A stretch of DNA of 19,548 nt from Aequorivita sp. UBA3180. Lineage in GTDB: Bacteria > Bacteroidota > Bacteroidia > Flavobacteriales > Flavobacteriaceae. The stretch lies in assembly GCA_002364215.1 (NCBI GenBank), contig DEXQ01000014.1, positions 1-19,548 of the forward strand, in the 5' to 3' direction. The notes under the pieces were generated by a model. The model was not told the DNA's origin. It worked only from the letters and a program-made list of their open reading frames with translations, and ran no database searches. Below are positions 1 through 7,761 of this stretch, in pieces. Within the stretch, counting starts at the first letter, position 1, and each line of letters begins with the position of its first letter. A program made the translations under genes and the position numbers.

Positions 1-35
1 CCATATTTCAGGACAAGACATTTGAAAAACTAACA

Positions 36-833
36 ATGAAAAAAATCATATTATTATTCCTCATTCTTATTTCATCAATAAGTTATTCCCAATCAGAAAA
101 TATACAAGTCAAATTGGATTCAATTATTAAAGAAGCTAACTTATTATATAATTATGAAAAGGCTGCGTGGACTGCTACCGATTTGACAATGTCCTTGGAA
201 GGTTTAAGAAATAATTTTGGTGGTTATATAGTTTATAATTCAAACGACACCATTTATACTTCCATAATCGATAAGGCACAGAGCAACCGAATTGCCCAAT
301 ATTCGTTTATAACAAATGAGATTGATAGACCTATTAACTCAAATCTTGAAACTTCGCAATTATCAACAAAAGAGCGGAAATTACTCGAAATTAAAAATAA
401 TATAATTGACCAATTATCGGATAATAAGTACGAAATCGGATTTCCAGAAGGATTTAATCCTAATTTAATACTTATACAAGAAGATAAAGAATACAAATTA
501 TATATTATAATGGGAACAAGTGAATCTGGTGTCATTCCATTCGGAAATGATTACTTATTTCGTGCAGATTCAGATGGGAAAATTAAAACGTGGAAGAAAT
601 TTCATTCAAGGTTAATTCCTGTTCAATCGAAAATGCCGACTGGCGAAATTATAACTTCTGCAACTCATTCTCATTTAAGAACAACACCCTATATTACCGC
701 AACTGATATTTGTACTTTTAGACTTTACTCACCATTTACCGAATTAAAAGAGTTCAAGGTTTATTCACCAGCATTAGGAAAATATATGAAATATGACACT
801 GATAATAATGCGATTGAGATACTAAGCGAATAA
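36..833 (+). CDS. Secreted hypothetical protein (signal peptide, unknown function)
   Basis: A 265-residue protein that I do not recognise. The first 18 residues are a clear Sec signal peptide: two lysines, a Leu/Ile/Phe-rich core, then Ser-Tyr-Ser before a Gln. There is no lipobox cysteine, so it is probably periplasmic or exported rather than a lipoprotein. The rest is hydrophilic, with no further membrane segment, and it lacks a T9SS C-terminal domain. The ATG at 36 directly precedes the signal peptide and is the natural start. The gene is visibly richer in A/T, especially at third codon positions, than the ABC transporter next to it. Eight bases after its stop codon begins a structured repeat resembling an attC site, so it could be a cassette-like acquired gene. 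The gene call is firm; the function is unknown. Confidence 0.75.
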   Translation: MKKIILLFLILISSISYSQSENIQVKLDSIIKEANLLYNYEKAAWTATDLTMSLEGLRNNFGGYIVYNSNDTIYTSIIDKAQSNRIAQYSFITNEIDRPINSNLETSQLSTKERKLLEIKNNIIDQLSDNKYEIGFPEGFNPNLILIQEDKEYKLYIIMGTSESGVIPFGNDYLFRADSDGKIKTWKKFHSRLIPVQSKMPTGEIITSATHSHLRTTPYITATDICTFRLYSPFTELKEFKVYSPALGKYMKYDTDNNAIEILSE

Positions 834-841
834 AAACGATT

Positions 842-947
842 TGCCAACACTGCATAACCGCAATTACGGCGGATTCGACTGGGTCCGGCACGAGCACGAA
901 GTGCGAACTGGCGTTAGCAAAGTCCTCGCAAATTTGCTATGTTGGGT
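842..947 (+). repeat. attC-like structured intergenic repeat
   Basis: The element starts 8 bases after the preceding stop codon. It opens with TGCCAAC (842-848) and closes with GTTGGGT (941-947), which fits the integron core-site consensus GTTRRRY. CCAACA (844-849) pairs with TGTTGG (940-945), and GCA (852-854) with TGC (935-937). Inside are the hairpin GCAC-GAA-GTGC (894-904) and the inverted pair AGCAAA/TTTGCT (916-921 and 933-938). The length of about 106 bp is in the attC range. A competing fold pairs 905-921 with 948-964 over 17 bp, two of them G-T. No integrase gene is in view, so this is either an attC-type cassette site or a Bacteroidota intergenic repeat of similar shape. Confidence 0.5.
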
Positions 948-963
948 TTTGCTGGCGCCAGTT

Positions 964-995
964 CACTTTTCACTTTTCACTTTTCACTTTTCACT
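964..995 (+). repeat. Heptanucleotide tandem repeat (CACTTTT, four copies plus CACT)
   Basis: Four perfect head-to-tail copies of the 7-base unit CACTTTT, followed by a partial CACT. The array directly follows the attC-like element and lies 61 bases upstream of the likely start codon of the ABC ATPase, so copy-number change could affect that gene's 5' leader. The frame stays open through it, but the residues it would encode (Phe/Ser/Leu/His-rich) are not part of any ABC ATPase fold. Confidence 0.85.
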
Positions 996-1056
996 AAAAT
1001 GTAACAAAACGCTAACCCATTCGTCATACAATCAACAACCATCCAAAAACAATTCC

Positions 1057-1953
1057 GTGGAAAATATTCTCACCATAAATAATCTAACCAAGAAATTTGG
1101 CGCACTAACTGCCGTGGATAACCTTTCCTTTTCCATTGAAAAAGGCAATGTTTATGGCATCCTCGGTCCAAACGGTAGCGGTAAAAGCACCACGCTGGGC
1201 ATCGTCCTGAATGTGGTAAACAAAACCACTGGCGACTTTAAATGGTTTGATGGCAACATAGATACACACAACGCTTTAAAGAAAGTAGGCGCCATCATTG
1301 AACGCCCCAACTTTTACCCGTATATGACCGCCGTGCAAAACCTGCAACTGGTGTGTAAAATAAAGGAAGTTTCGGAAGAAAAGATTTCTGAAAAGTTGGA
1401 GCTTGTAGGACTTTTGGACAGAAAGGACAGCAAGTTCAGTACTTTTTCCTTAGGGATGAAACAACGCTTGGCAATCGCTTCGGCACTGCTAAACGACCCT
1501 GAAATATTAATACTCGATGAGCCAACAAACGGATTAGACCCGCAGGGAATCCATCAAATCCGCGAAATAATAAAAATAATCGCCTCCCAGGGAACAACCA
1601 TTTTGCTGGCTTCGCATTTACTAGACGAGGTTGAAAAAGTGTGTACACACGTGGTCATTCTTCGGAAAGGGGTGAGCCTCTATTCTGGCAGTGTGGATGG
1701 GATGAACGCCAGTCACGGTTTTTTAACAATGCAGAGCAACAATATGGAAGCGCTTGAAAATGCTTTGGAAGGAAACGCTGCCTTTGGCACCGTAAAGCGC
1801 GAAGGTGATTATCTAATCGCTTATCTCAACGCCCCGATGGATGCTTCGGAAGTAAACAGACTTCTTTTTGAAAAAGGCATCACCCTTAGCCACCTTGTGA
1901 AACGCAAGGAAAGCCTTGAAGAACAATTCCTCGAACTTACCAAACAAAACTAA
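1057..1953 (+). CDS. ABC-2 type transporter, ATP-binding protein
   Basis: ATPase subunit of an exporter or drug/bacteriocin-resistance type ABC transporter (BcrA/CcmA-like). It hydrolyses ATP at the cytoplasmic face to power the permease encoded next. From the GTG at 1057 it is 298 residues. It has Walker A GPNGSGKST (about 37-45), an ABC signature of the form SLGMKQRL (131-138), Walker B with D-loop LILDEPTNGLD (151-161) and the switch histidine in ASHL (187). The frame is open back to 841, but that part runs through the attC-like repeat and heptamer array and lies outside the ABC fold, which begins at ENILTINNLTKKFG. GTG 1057 is therefore preferred. The permease starts 5 bases after the stop codon, so the two are almost certainly co-transcribed. 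The substrate cannot be told from sequence. Confidence 0.9.
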   Translation: MENILTINNLTKKFGALTAVDNLSFSIEKGNVYGILGPNGSGKSTTLGIVLNVVNKTTGDFKWFDGNIDTHNALKKVGAIIERPNFYPYMTAVQNLQLVCKIKEVSEEKISEKLELVGLLDRKDSKFSTFSLGMKQRLAIASALLNDPEILILDEPTNGLDPQGIHQIREIIKIIASQGTTILLASHLLDEVEKVCTHVVILRKGVSLYSGSVDGMNASHGFLTMQSNNMEALENALEGNAAFGTVKREGDYLIAYLNAPMDASEVNRLLFEKGITLSHLVKRKESLEEQFLELTKQN

Positions 1954-1958
1954 CCGCA

Positions 1959-2795
1959 ATGCTACGATTATTAAATATAGAACTTCAAAAACTGCGCTAT
2001 AACCGTTCGGCAAAGGTTATTTCCATAATTTATTTTGTACTAATCACTTTTATCGCCCTAATTGCGTCCATTGAGTTTAACTTTGGTGATTTTCACTTTC
2101 GGGTTGCCGATCAGGGAATTTTCAACTTTCCGTATATCTGGCATTTCAATACCTATGTGGCAGCAATTTTGAAATTGTTTTTGGCCATAGTGATTGTTTC
2201 CATGATGAGCAATGAATACAGTTATAGAACGTTGAAACAAAACCTTATTGACGGCCTTAGCAAAAAGGAATTTGTACTTTCAAAGTTTTTGACCGTCTTG
2301 CTTTTCGCAGTGATATCAACGGTTTTTATTTTTAGTGTCTCGTTGATTTTGGGGCTTTTCTTTTCAGATTACAATGAAATAGGAATCATTTTCAGCGATA
2401 TGGAATACATAGGCGCCTATTTTATAAAATTGGTAGCCTTTTTCTCTTTCTGTCTATTCCTGGGGGTTTTGGTGAAACGTTCTGCCTTCGCGCTTGGCTT
2501 TCTGATTGTATGGCAAATTGTAGAATGGTTATGTTATGGTTTGATGAAATGGCAGTTTTTTAAAGACACTGAAATTGCTGACAATGTTGCGCAATTTTTT
2601 CCGCTAAATGCTATGGCAAACCTCATCAAAGAACCGATGAGCCGTTTGGGCGCCATACAATCTGCCGCCAATCAATTGGGTGAAAATTTCACAAAAGACT
2701 ATCAGGTTACTTGGCTCAATGTGTTGATTGTTCTTATTTGGACCTCCCTTTTTATTTATTGGTCTTACGCCATTCTAAAGAAAAGAGATCTTTAG
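1959..2795 (+). CDS. ABC-2 type transporter, permease protein
   Basis: A 278-residue integral membrane protein, the transmembrane partner of the ATPase encoded 5 bp upstream. About six hydrophobic segments are visible, near residues 20-40, 66-85, 109-133, 150-168, 172-195 and 250-272. The order fits ABC-2 permeases: a cytoplasmic amphipathic N-terminus (LNIELQKLRYNRS), a first membrane helix, a large extracytoplasmic loop, then the remaining helices. The segment NEYSYRTLKQNLIDGLSK after the second helix resembles the conserved cytoplasmic coupling region of this family. The ATG at 1959 gives the expected length. The likely role is export of a lipid, peptide or toxic compound; the substrate is unknown. 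Confidence 0.87.
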   Translation: MLRLLNIELQKLRYNRSAKVISIIYFVLITFIALIASIEFNFGDFHFRVADQGIFNFPYIWHFNTYVAAILKLFLAIVIVSMMSNEYSYRTLKQNLIDGLSKKEFVLSKFLTVLLFAVISTVFIFSVSLILGLFFSDYNEIGIIFSDMEYIGAYFIKLVAFFSFCLFLGVLVKRSAFALGFLIVWQIVEWLCYGLMKWQFFKDTEIADNVAQFFPLNAMANLIKEPMSRLGAIQSAANQLGENFTKDYQVTWLNVLIVLIWTSLFIYWSYAILKKRDL

Positions 2796-2867
2796 TGAGT
2801 TGATATGTTTATGGAGTTATGACTTCATTTTTTCCTATATTTAACGGACAATCCATAAAACTCATTT

Positions 2868-5294
2868 TTGAAGTATATTTTTTCCATAATCTGCTTATTT
2901 TTCTTCACTGGAGTTTTTTCTCAGGATATTTCACTCTTTAGGCAGTTTAATGGGCAATATGACTATACCGCCTTCGGAAATACATTAAATGTTGAAGAAA
3001 ATGGACAAGGTGGACAATGCTTCATTCTTACCAGCAGTAGTGCCGATTTTCAATTACTGCCTAATCAAGAAGTGGTTGCCGCTTATCTCTATTGGGCAGG
3101 TTCTGGCCCAGGGGATTTCAGTGTTACTTTCAACCAAGTTCCAATCACTGCGGAACGTACCTTCAATGAAACTTATAACAGCGGCGGACAGGATTATATT
3201 TATTTTTCAGCCTTTGCAGATGTTACCGAACAAGTTCAAACCACAGGAAATGCCAACTACACACTTTCCAATTTAGACCTTACCCTTGTAATTCCCGCAT
3301 ATTGTAGTCCGCCAGGCTCGGGCACCAACTTTGGCGGTTGGGCGGTGACGGTGGTTTATAAGGACGCAACCCTTCCCAATAATCAAGTAAATATTTTTGA
3401 TGGTTTGGAAAGTGTATCGCGGGTTGACCAAACTTTGGATATAACCTTGAACAATTTGATGGTTTTAGATACCGAAGGTGCTAAAATCGGTTTTCTGGCT
3501 TGGGAAGGCGATCGCGGGCTTGCGGTTAACGAAACCCTTCGCATAAATGGAAACATTCTCAGCAATCTGCCGCTAAATCCTCCCGACAATGCCTTTAATG
3601 GCACCAACAGTTTTACGGGCAGCGATGTGCTTTATAATATGGATATTGACGTGTATCCTATTTCAAACTTTATAAATCCGGGCGATACCTCAGCAAGCAT
3701 TCAGCTTACAAGCGGACAGGATTTTGTAATGGTGAATAATATTATTACGGTTTTAAATACCGAGCTTCCCGATGCCACTATTTCCATTGACAATATTATT
3801 GGCGGTACTGAATGTGGTGATCGCGAACTTACATTAGACTATTCAGTTTACAACCTCAACAGTACCGATATTTTGCCAGCGGGAACGCCTATTGCTTTTT
3901 ATGCGGATGAAACCTTGGTGGCGCAAAGTGCTACCGTGGCGCCAATTCCTATTGACGGACAGGAAAGCGGAACCATTACATTTACGGTTCCAAACAATAT
4001 TGAAGCAGATTTTATTCTGAAAGCTGTTGTGGATGATACCGGAAACGGAACTGGGATTGTGCAAGAAACTAATGAAGAAAACAACGAAGACGAGGCGCCA
4101 ATTCATCTGCTTGTAAATCCTATAATCACAGGACTTCAAAACTTGGAAACCTGTGATGTTATAGGCGAGGAATTTTTTGATTTAACGGAAGCCACTTCAC
4201 AAATAGACCCGATTTATGAACTGAGTTTTCACTTTTCGGAAGCGGATGCACAAAACAACGAAAACCCAATTACAGATCCCGAAAACTTTCAGAATACCGA
4301 AAACCCCCAGACTATCTACATTCGCGTTTCAAACCCTGATTGTTTTTTAATTGATAGTTTTACGGTAGAAGTTATCCCTTGCCCATTGCCCGATGCCACG
4401 ATTGAACTTCCTGAAATTTCCGCCTGTCGCGATAGGGAGTTACTACTTCCATTTACGGTTTATAATTTGGAAGCCACGGCACCTTTACCAGCCAATACAT
4501 CCATAGCGTTTTATACTGACGGTGTTTTATTGGCACTTTCACAAACACAGCAAAACATTCCAATTGGCGGCAGTGAAAATGGTGAAATTGAACTCCTTTT
4601 GCCTGATAGTTTGCCAAATACTTTTACCATCACAACTGTAGTAGATGATGACGGTAACGGTAACGGTGCCGTAGAAGAACTTCGGGAGGATAACAACAGT
4701 TTTACGCAGACCATTACGTTTGAAAGCATCCCTCCCATTCCGAATTTGCCTGACCTTTTGGAATGCGACGAAGGTTTTGATACGGCAGTTTTCAACTTAA
4801 CACAACAGGATGATTTTATAAGCACGGGGCCGGATGATGTGGTACAGTATTTTACCACTATGGAAAATGCTTTGGAAAATACCAATCCCATTAGCAACCC
4901 CTCACAATATCAAAACGGCACTGATCCACAGACGATTTATGTACGGTTGGAAAACGAAATCTGTTTTGCAACTGCTTCCTTTTTATTGACTACAGAAAAC
5001 TGTGCTCCCTTTATTCCACAAGGTTTCTCGCCCAATGGTGACGGCATCAATGATACTTTTGAAATCAGTAATCTGTTGAACATTTACGAAAATTTTGAAC
5101 TGAACATATATTCCCGCGAGGGTAACCTAATACATACCGCACACAACGCCGATGGCTTTTGGGATGGAGTGGCAACAAAAGGGCTTCTGTTTACGGGAAG
5201 CCGAGTTCCGGTTGGCACCTATTATTATGTTTTGGTTTTGAACGACCCCAAATATCCCGAAGCTTTTATAGGGTGGGTTTATGTGAATTATTAA
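2868..5294 (+). CDS. T9SS type B sorted surface protein with duplicated CARDB-like modules
   Basis: An 808-residue protein predicted to cross the inner membrane by Sec (signal peptide 1-18, ending FTGVFS before Gln) and the outer membrane by the type IX system. The start is the TTG at 2868, the only one placing a signal peptide at the N-terminus; a TATATTTA box lies at 2836-2843. Residues about 20-300 form a beta-rich domain. Then come two repeated pairs: CARDB-like domains (about 302-410 and 509-615, each opening PDATI and containing VVDD-G-G-G and N-E-NN/E-D-NN), each followed by a flavobacterial adhesin module (about 425-505 and 626-710) with a shared PQTIY-RV/RL core. Residues 712-808 are the gliding-associated C-terminal domain, with SPNGDGINDTFEI and VGTYYYVL motifs. 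It is probably an adhesin or cell-surface protein; its ligand is unknown. Confidence 0.88.
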   Translation: MKYIFSIICLFFFTGVFSQDISLFRQFNGQYDYTAFGNTLNVEENGQGGQCFILTSSSADFQLLPNQEVVAAYLYWAGSGPGDFSVTFNQVPITAERTFNETYNSGGQDYIYFSAFADVTEQVQTTGNANYTLSNLDLTLVIPAYCSPPGSGTNFGGWAVTVVYKDATLPNNQVNIFDGLESVSRVDQTLDITLNNLMVLDTEGAKIGFLAWEGDRGLAVNETLRINGNILSNLPLNPPDNAFNGTNSFTGSDVLYNMDIDVYPISNFINPGDTSASIQLTSGQDFVMVNNIITVLNTELPDATISIDNIIGGTECGDRELTLDYSVYNLNSTDILPAGTPIAFYADETLVAQSATVAPIPIDGQESGTITFTVPNNIEADFILKAVVDDTGNGTGIVQETNEENNEDEAPIHLLVNPIITGLQNLETCDVIGEEFFDLTEATSQIDPIYELSFHFSEADAQNNENPITDPENFQNTENPQTIYIRVSNPDCFLIDSFTVEVIPCPLPDATIELPEISACRDRELLLPFTVYNLEATAPLPANTSIAFYTDGVLLALSQTQQNIPIGGSENGEIELLLPDSLPNTFTITTVVDDDGNGNGAVEELREDNNSFTQTITFESIPPIPNLPDLLECDEGFDTAVFNLTQQDDFISTGPDDVVQYFTTMENALENTNPISNPSQYQNGTDPQTIYVRLENEICFATASFLLTTENCAPFIPQGFSPNGDGINDTFEISNLLNIYENFELNIYSREGNLIHTAHNADGFWDGVATKGLLFTGSRVPVGTYYYVLVLNDPKYPEAFIGWVYVNY

Positions 5295-5295
5295 G

Positions 5296-6045
5296 CTATC
5301 TTCTTCGTCTCCGCAATTTCTTGCTATTGATTTTTTTCTGAAAGGCTCTGCTGTGCTTTAACATCAATCTGTGAGTTTCTTCATAGCTTTTACCATAAAG
5401 TTGGGCATATTCCGCGGCCATCACTTTTATCATGGTTTTAGAAAGCCATAATCTTCGGAAGTTGTGCATTCGTTTTTCAAAAGACATATTTTCAAAACGC
5501 ATACGGTTTAAGTCAATTAGATAAAAATCATAGTTATCGTTACCATTATCCATTATAAGGGTATTTCCCGGAGAATGGTCTAAAAAATTAATACCGTTTT
5601 CGTGAAGCTTAAAAGTGAATTTGGTAAACTGCCTTAAAATTTCATTTCGTTTTTTAAACCGGGGATTATGTATCAATTCTCGAAAATCAAAATCATAGTT
5701 TACGTGCTCACTCACATAAAAACTTTCCTTGAGGCCTCCCGAAAAAATCTCAAAATATGCAACTGGAAAAGGCGTTTTTATTCCAAAGTCAATTAACTTA
5801 GACGCATATTCAAACGAGCGTTTTGCTTTGCTTTCCCGAAGATATTGATATACCAAAGATTGAAATGCATTCGGGGTCTTAAACTTCTTTATGTTTAATG
5901 AATTGCCTTCAATCTTCACCATTTTAATAACATTGCGCTCGCCCTTGGTCACGTATTCTCCCTTTTTGGAAAAATTGTGAAGCACATCCATTAGCTTTGT
6001 AGCTATCTGGGAATATTCTGGGTGAATGACAAAATTCTCTTGCAT
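5296..6045 (-). CDS. Lipopolysaccharide kinase (Kdo/WaaP) family protein
   Basis: A small protein-kinase-like enzyme of the Kdo kinase/WaaP family, which phosphorylates Kdo or heptose in the LPS inner core at the cytoplasmic membrane. The catalytic loop reads HENGINFLDHSPGNTLI (catalytic Asp 156, Asn 161 counted from the start chosen here), and the metal-binding Asp lies in LIDLNR (178). The protein ends in a strongly basic tail of six consecutive arginines. The frame is open to 6117, but those codons overlap the divergent GT9 gene. ATG 6045 gives 249 residues and leaves 48 bp for promoters, while ATG 6093 (265 residues) is also possible. The stop codon lies one base from the stop of the convergent T9SS gene. 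The position at the edge of a glycosyltransferase cluster supports an LPS-core role. Confidence 0.85.
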   Translation of the reverse strand: MQENFVIHPEYSQIATKLMDVLHNFSKKGEYVTKGERNVIKMVKIEGNSLNIKKFKTPNAFQSLVYQYLRESKAKRSFEYASKLIDFGIKTPFPVAYFEIFSGGLKESFYVSEHVNYDFDFRELIHNPRFKKRNEILRQFTKFTFKLHENGINFLDHSPGNTLIMDNGNDNYDFYLIDLNRMRFENMSFEKRMHNFRRLWLSKTMIKVMAAEYAQLYGKSYEETHRLMLKHSRAFQKKINSKKLRRRRR

Positions 6046-6093
6046 TTTTAAAAAAGATAAAACCAAAAAAGGTATTTTGCGAAGGTAATCCAT

Positions 6094-7167
6094 ATGAAGA
6101 AAATTCTCGTTATACAAAACAAAAGAATTGGCGATGTGCTCATCAGCTCTGTTATTGCCAATAATATTAAAAAAATCTTCCCGAAAAGTGAGGTAACTTA
6201 TTTTGTGTATGACTATACAACGGGCGTTTTAGAGCAAAACCCAAATATTGACCGCGTAATTTCAGTAAAGGAAAAAGAGCTTAAAAAATTCCAGAAGCTT
6301 TTACAGACCATTGCAAAAATAAAAAAGGAGAAATACGATATTATTTTTGATCCGTATTCCAAATTCCAGAGCAGAATGATCTGTCTTTTCTCCGGTGCTG
6401 AATACCGAATTGGTTTGAAACGTGCGCACAAAGAATTAAAGCTTCCGTTTTATACGCACCCTATTAGTTTTTTGGAACATCGCTCAAAAAACTGCGGCAA
6501 AGCTATTGAGGATAGAATAAATATGATTGCTTCGGTTTTTGACTTAAAAGAACCCGAATACGCTCCAAAAATATTTTTAACTGAAGAGGAAACGAAATAT
6601 TCCAAAGTCCATTCCCTTCAAAAACCAATAATAATGTTGGGCATTTTGGGCAGCACACCGCAAAAGTCCATGCCGTATGATTATATGGTTGAAATAATTG
6701 ACTTTATAACTTCCTATTACAAGGGCACCATTCTATTTAATTATGCTCCGTACCAAAAAGAGGAAGCTCTCAAGGTTTATGAAATGTGCCAAAATAAAAG
6801 TCAAATCAATCTCGATATTTACGAAGACTCCATTCGCGGATTTATAAAACTGATGAACCAATGCGACCTTTTGGTTTCCAATGAAGGCGGCAGCGTTCAC
6901 ATTACCAAAGCACTTGAAAAACCCACATTTACTATTTATTCGCCTTATGTGAATAAAGAGCATTGGTGCAGTTTTGAGGATAGCGACCATCACGATTCTA
7001 TTCACTTATTGGAAGAAAAGCCCGATCTATTCAGCAGTTTTACTTTAGAGGAACGAAGGCGAATTGAGCAAGACCCACATTCACTTTACAAACAATTGAC
7101 CCCCGAAATGATTTTTGAAAAATTAAAGCCATTTTTGGCACACCATCTTAATAACGGCCACCTATGA
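6094..7167 (+). CDS. Glycosyltransferase family 9 (ADP-heptose:LPS heptosyltransferase-like)
   Basis: A 357-residue GT-B enzyme of CAZy family GT9, which transfers heptose from ADP-heptose to the LPS inner core at the cytoplasmic side of the inner membrane. The N-terminal strand KILVIQNKRIGDVLISS (3-19) carries the conserved IGD of the acceptor domain. The C-terminal donor-binding signature is SNEGGSVHITKAL (262-274), with Glu 264, the GG pair and His 269, corresponding to the D-G-G-H region of heptosyltransferases. Length is normal for the family. It starts head-to-head with the LPS kinase gene and overlaps the next methyltransferase gene by 4 bases (ATGA), so it is probably translationally coupled to it. 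Heptose as donor is inferred from the family; other sugars are possible. Confidence 0.88.
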   Translation: MKKILVIQNKRIGDVLISSVIANNIKKIFPKSEVTYFVYDYTTGVLEQNPNIDRVISVKEKELKKFQKLLQTIAKIKKEKYDIIFDPYSKFQSRMICLFSGAEYRIGLKRAHKELKLPFYTHPISFLEHRSKNCGKAIEDRINMIASVFDLKEPEYAPKIFLTEEETKYSKVHSLQKPIIMLGILGSTPQKSMPYDYMVEIIDFITSYYKGTILFNYAPYQKEEALKVYEMCQNKSQINLDIYEDSIRGFIKLMNQCDLLVSNEGGSVHITKALEKPTFTIYSPYVNKEHWCSFEDSDHHDSIHLLEEKPDLFSSFTLEERRRIEQDPHSLYKQLTPEMIFEKLKPFLAHHLNNGHL

Positions 7168-7745
7168 ACCTATTGGACAAATTTCATAACTGGCGAAGAA
7201 AACAACGCTGGAACCGCCAGTACAAAAAAGGAAGATGGGAAAGCCTGCGCAGCGAAAAAGAAGCTATTCGCTACAATAAAATCATTGAATTTATAAAACG
7301 TTTTTCACCTAAAAACCCAAGTATTTTAGATATTGGCTGTGGCGATGGTTTACTTACCGAACGTATTAGCCCCGAAGACTATTCCTTCTTTTTAGGCTTG
7401 GATTTTTCAAACGAATCCATAAAAATAGCTTCCAAAAAGAAATTGCCAAAAGCTGAATTTCTTGCTGCCGATGCCGTAAAATTCCAACCAAAACAATCCT
7501 TTGATGTAATCGTTTTCAACGAAGCATTCTACTACATTCACGAAACGGAAAAGCAAAATGTTTTAGACAGAATGTTGAAGAGCCTCACAAAAGACGGAAT
7601 TATTATAACCTCCATTTATCGGGAAGGTCACGGCTGCTGGGAATATTTTAAGGAAGATAAAAGGTTGAAAGAGCTTGATTTTACTACCGTAACTACCGAT
7701 GAGGAGCTTCGCTATTGGAAAATTGGGGTTTATAAAAAGAATTGA
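7164..7745 (+). CDS. Class I SAM-dependent methyltransferase
   Basis: A 193-residue Rossmann-fold methyltransferase. Motif I is ILDIGCGDG (54-62), the acidic end of strand 2 is GLDFSN, and the motif IV/post-motif region is DVIVFNEAFYYIHE (about 113-126). The N-terminus is very basic (RRKQRWNRQYKKGRW), which may place the protein at the membrane. The start ATG overlaps the stop codon of the GT9 gene (ATGA), so the pair should be co-translated. In this context the substrate is likely a sugar or phosphate of the growing saccharide, or a lipid-linked precursor. No specific substrate can be assigned. It ends 16 bp before the convergent double GT2 gene, with no obvious terminator hairpin between them. 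Confidence 0.82.
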   Translation: MNLLDKFHNWRRKQRWNRQYKKGRWESLRSEKEAIRYNKIIEFIKRFSPKNPSILDIGCGDGLLTERISPEDYSFFLGLDFSNESIKIASKKKLPKAEFLAADAVKFQPKQSFDVIVFNEAFYYIHETEKQNVLDRMLKSLTKDGIIITSIYREGHGCWEYFKEDKRLKELDFTTVTTDEELRYWKIGVYKKN

Positions 7746-7761
7746 TACTCTTAAAATCCTA

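Noticed and set aside
964..995. Heptamer array as a CRISPR array
   Set aside because: Units are 7 bases, directly abutting with no spacers, and no cas genes are present.
841..1056. Open frame upstream of the ABC ATPase start as an N-terminal extension of that protein
   Set aside because: It is translated from the attC-like repeat and heptamer array. The ABC fold begins right after GTG 1057 with the usual ENILTINNLTKKFG segment, so the extension is not supported.
4511..4897. A 128-codon reverse-strand reading frame inside the T9SS protein gene
   Set aside because: It has low-complexity Ser/Val-rich translation typical of an antisense shadow, no recognisable motif, and lies fully within a well-supported gene.
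6046..6117. The longest possible LPS kinase start (6117)
   Set aside because: It would begin 24 bases inside the divergent GT9 gene. ATG 6093 or 6045 both retain the full kinase core.
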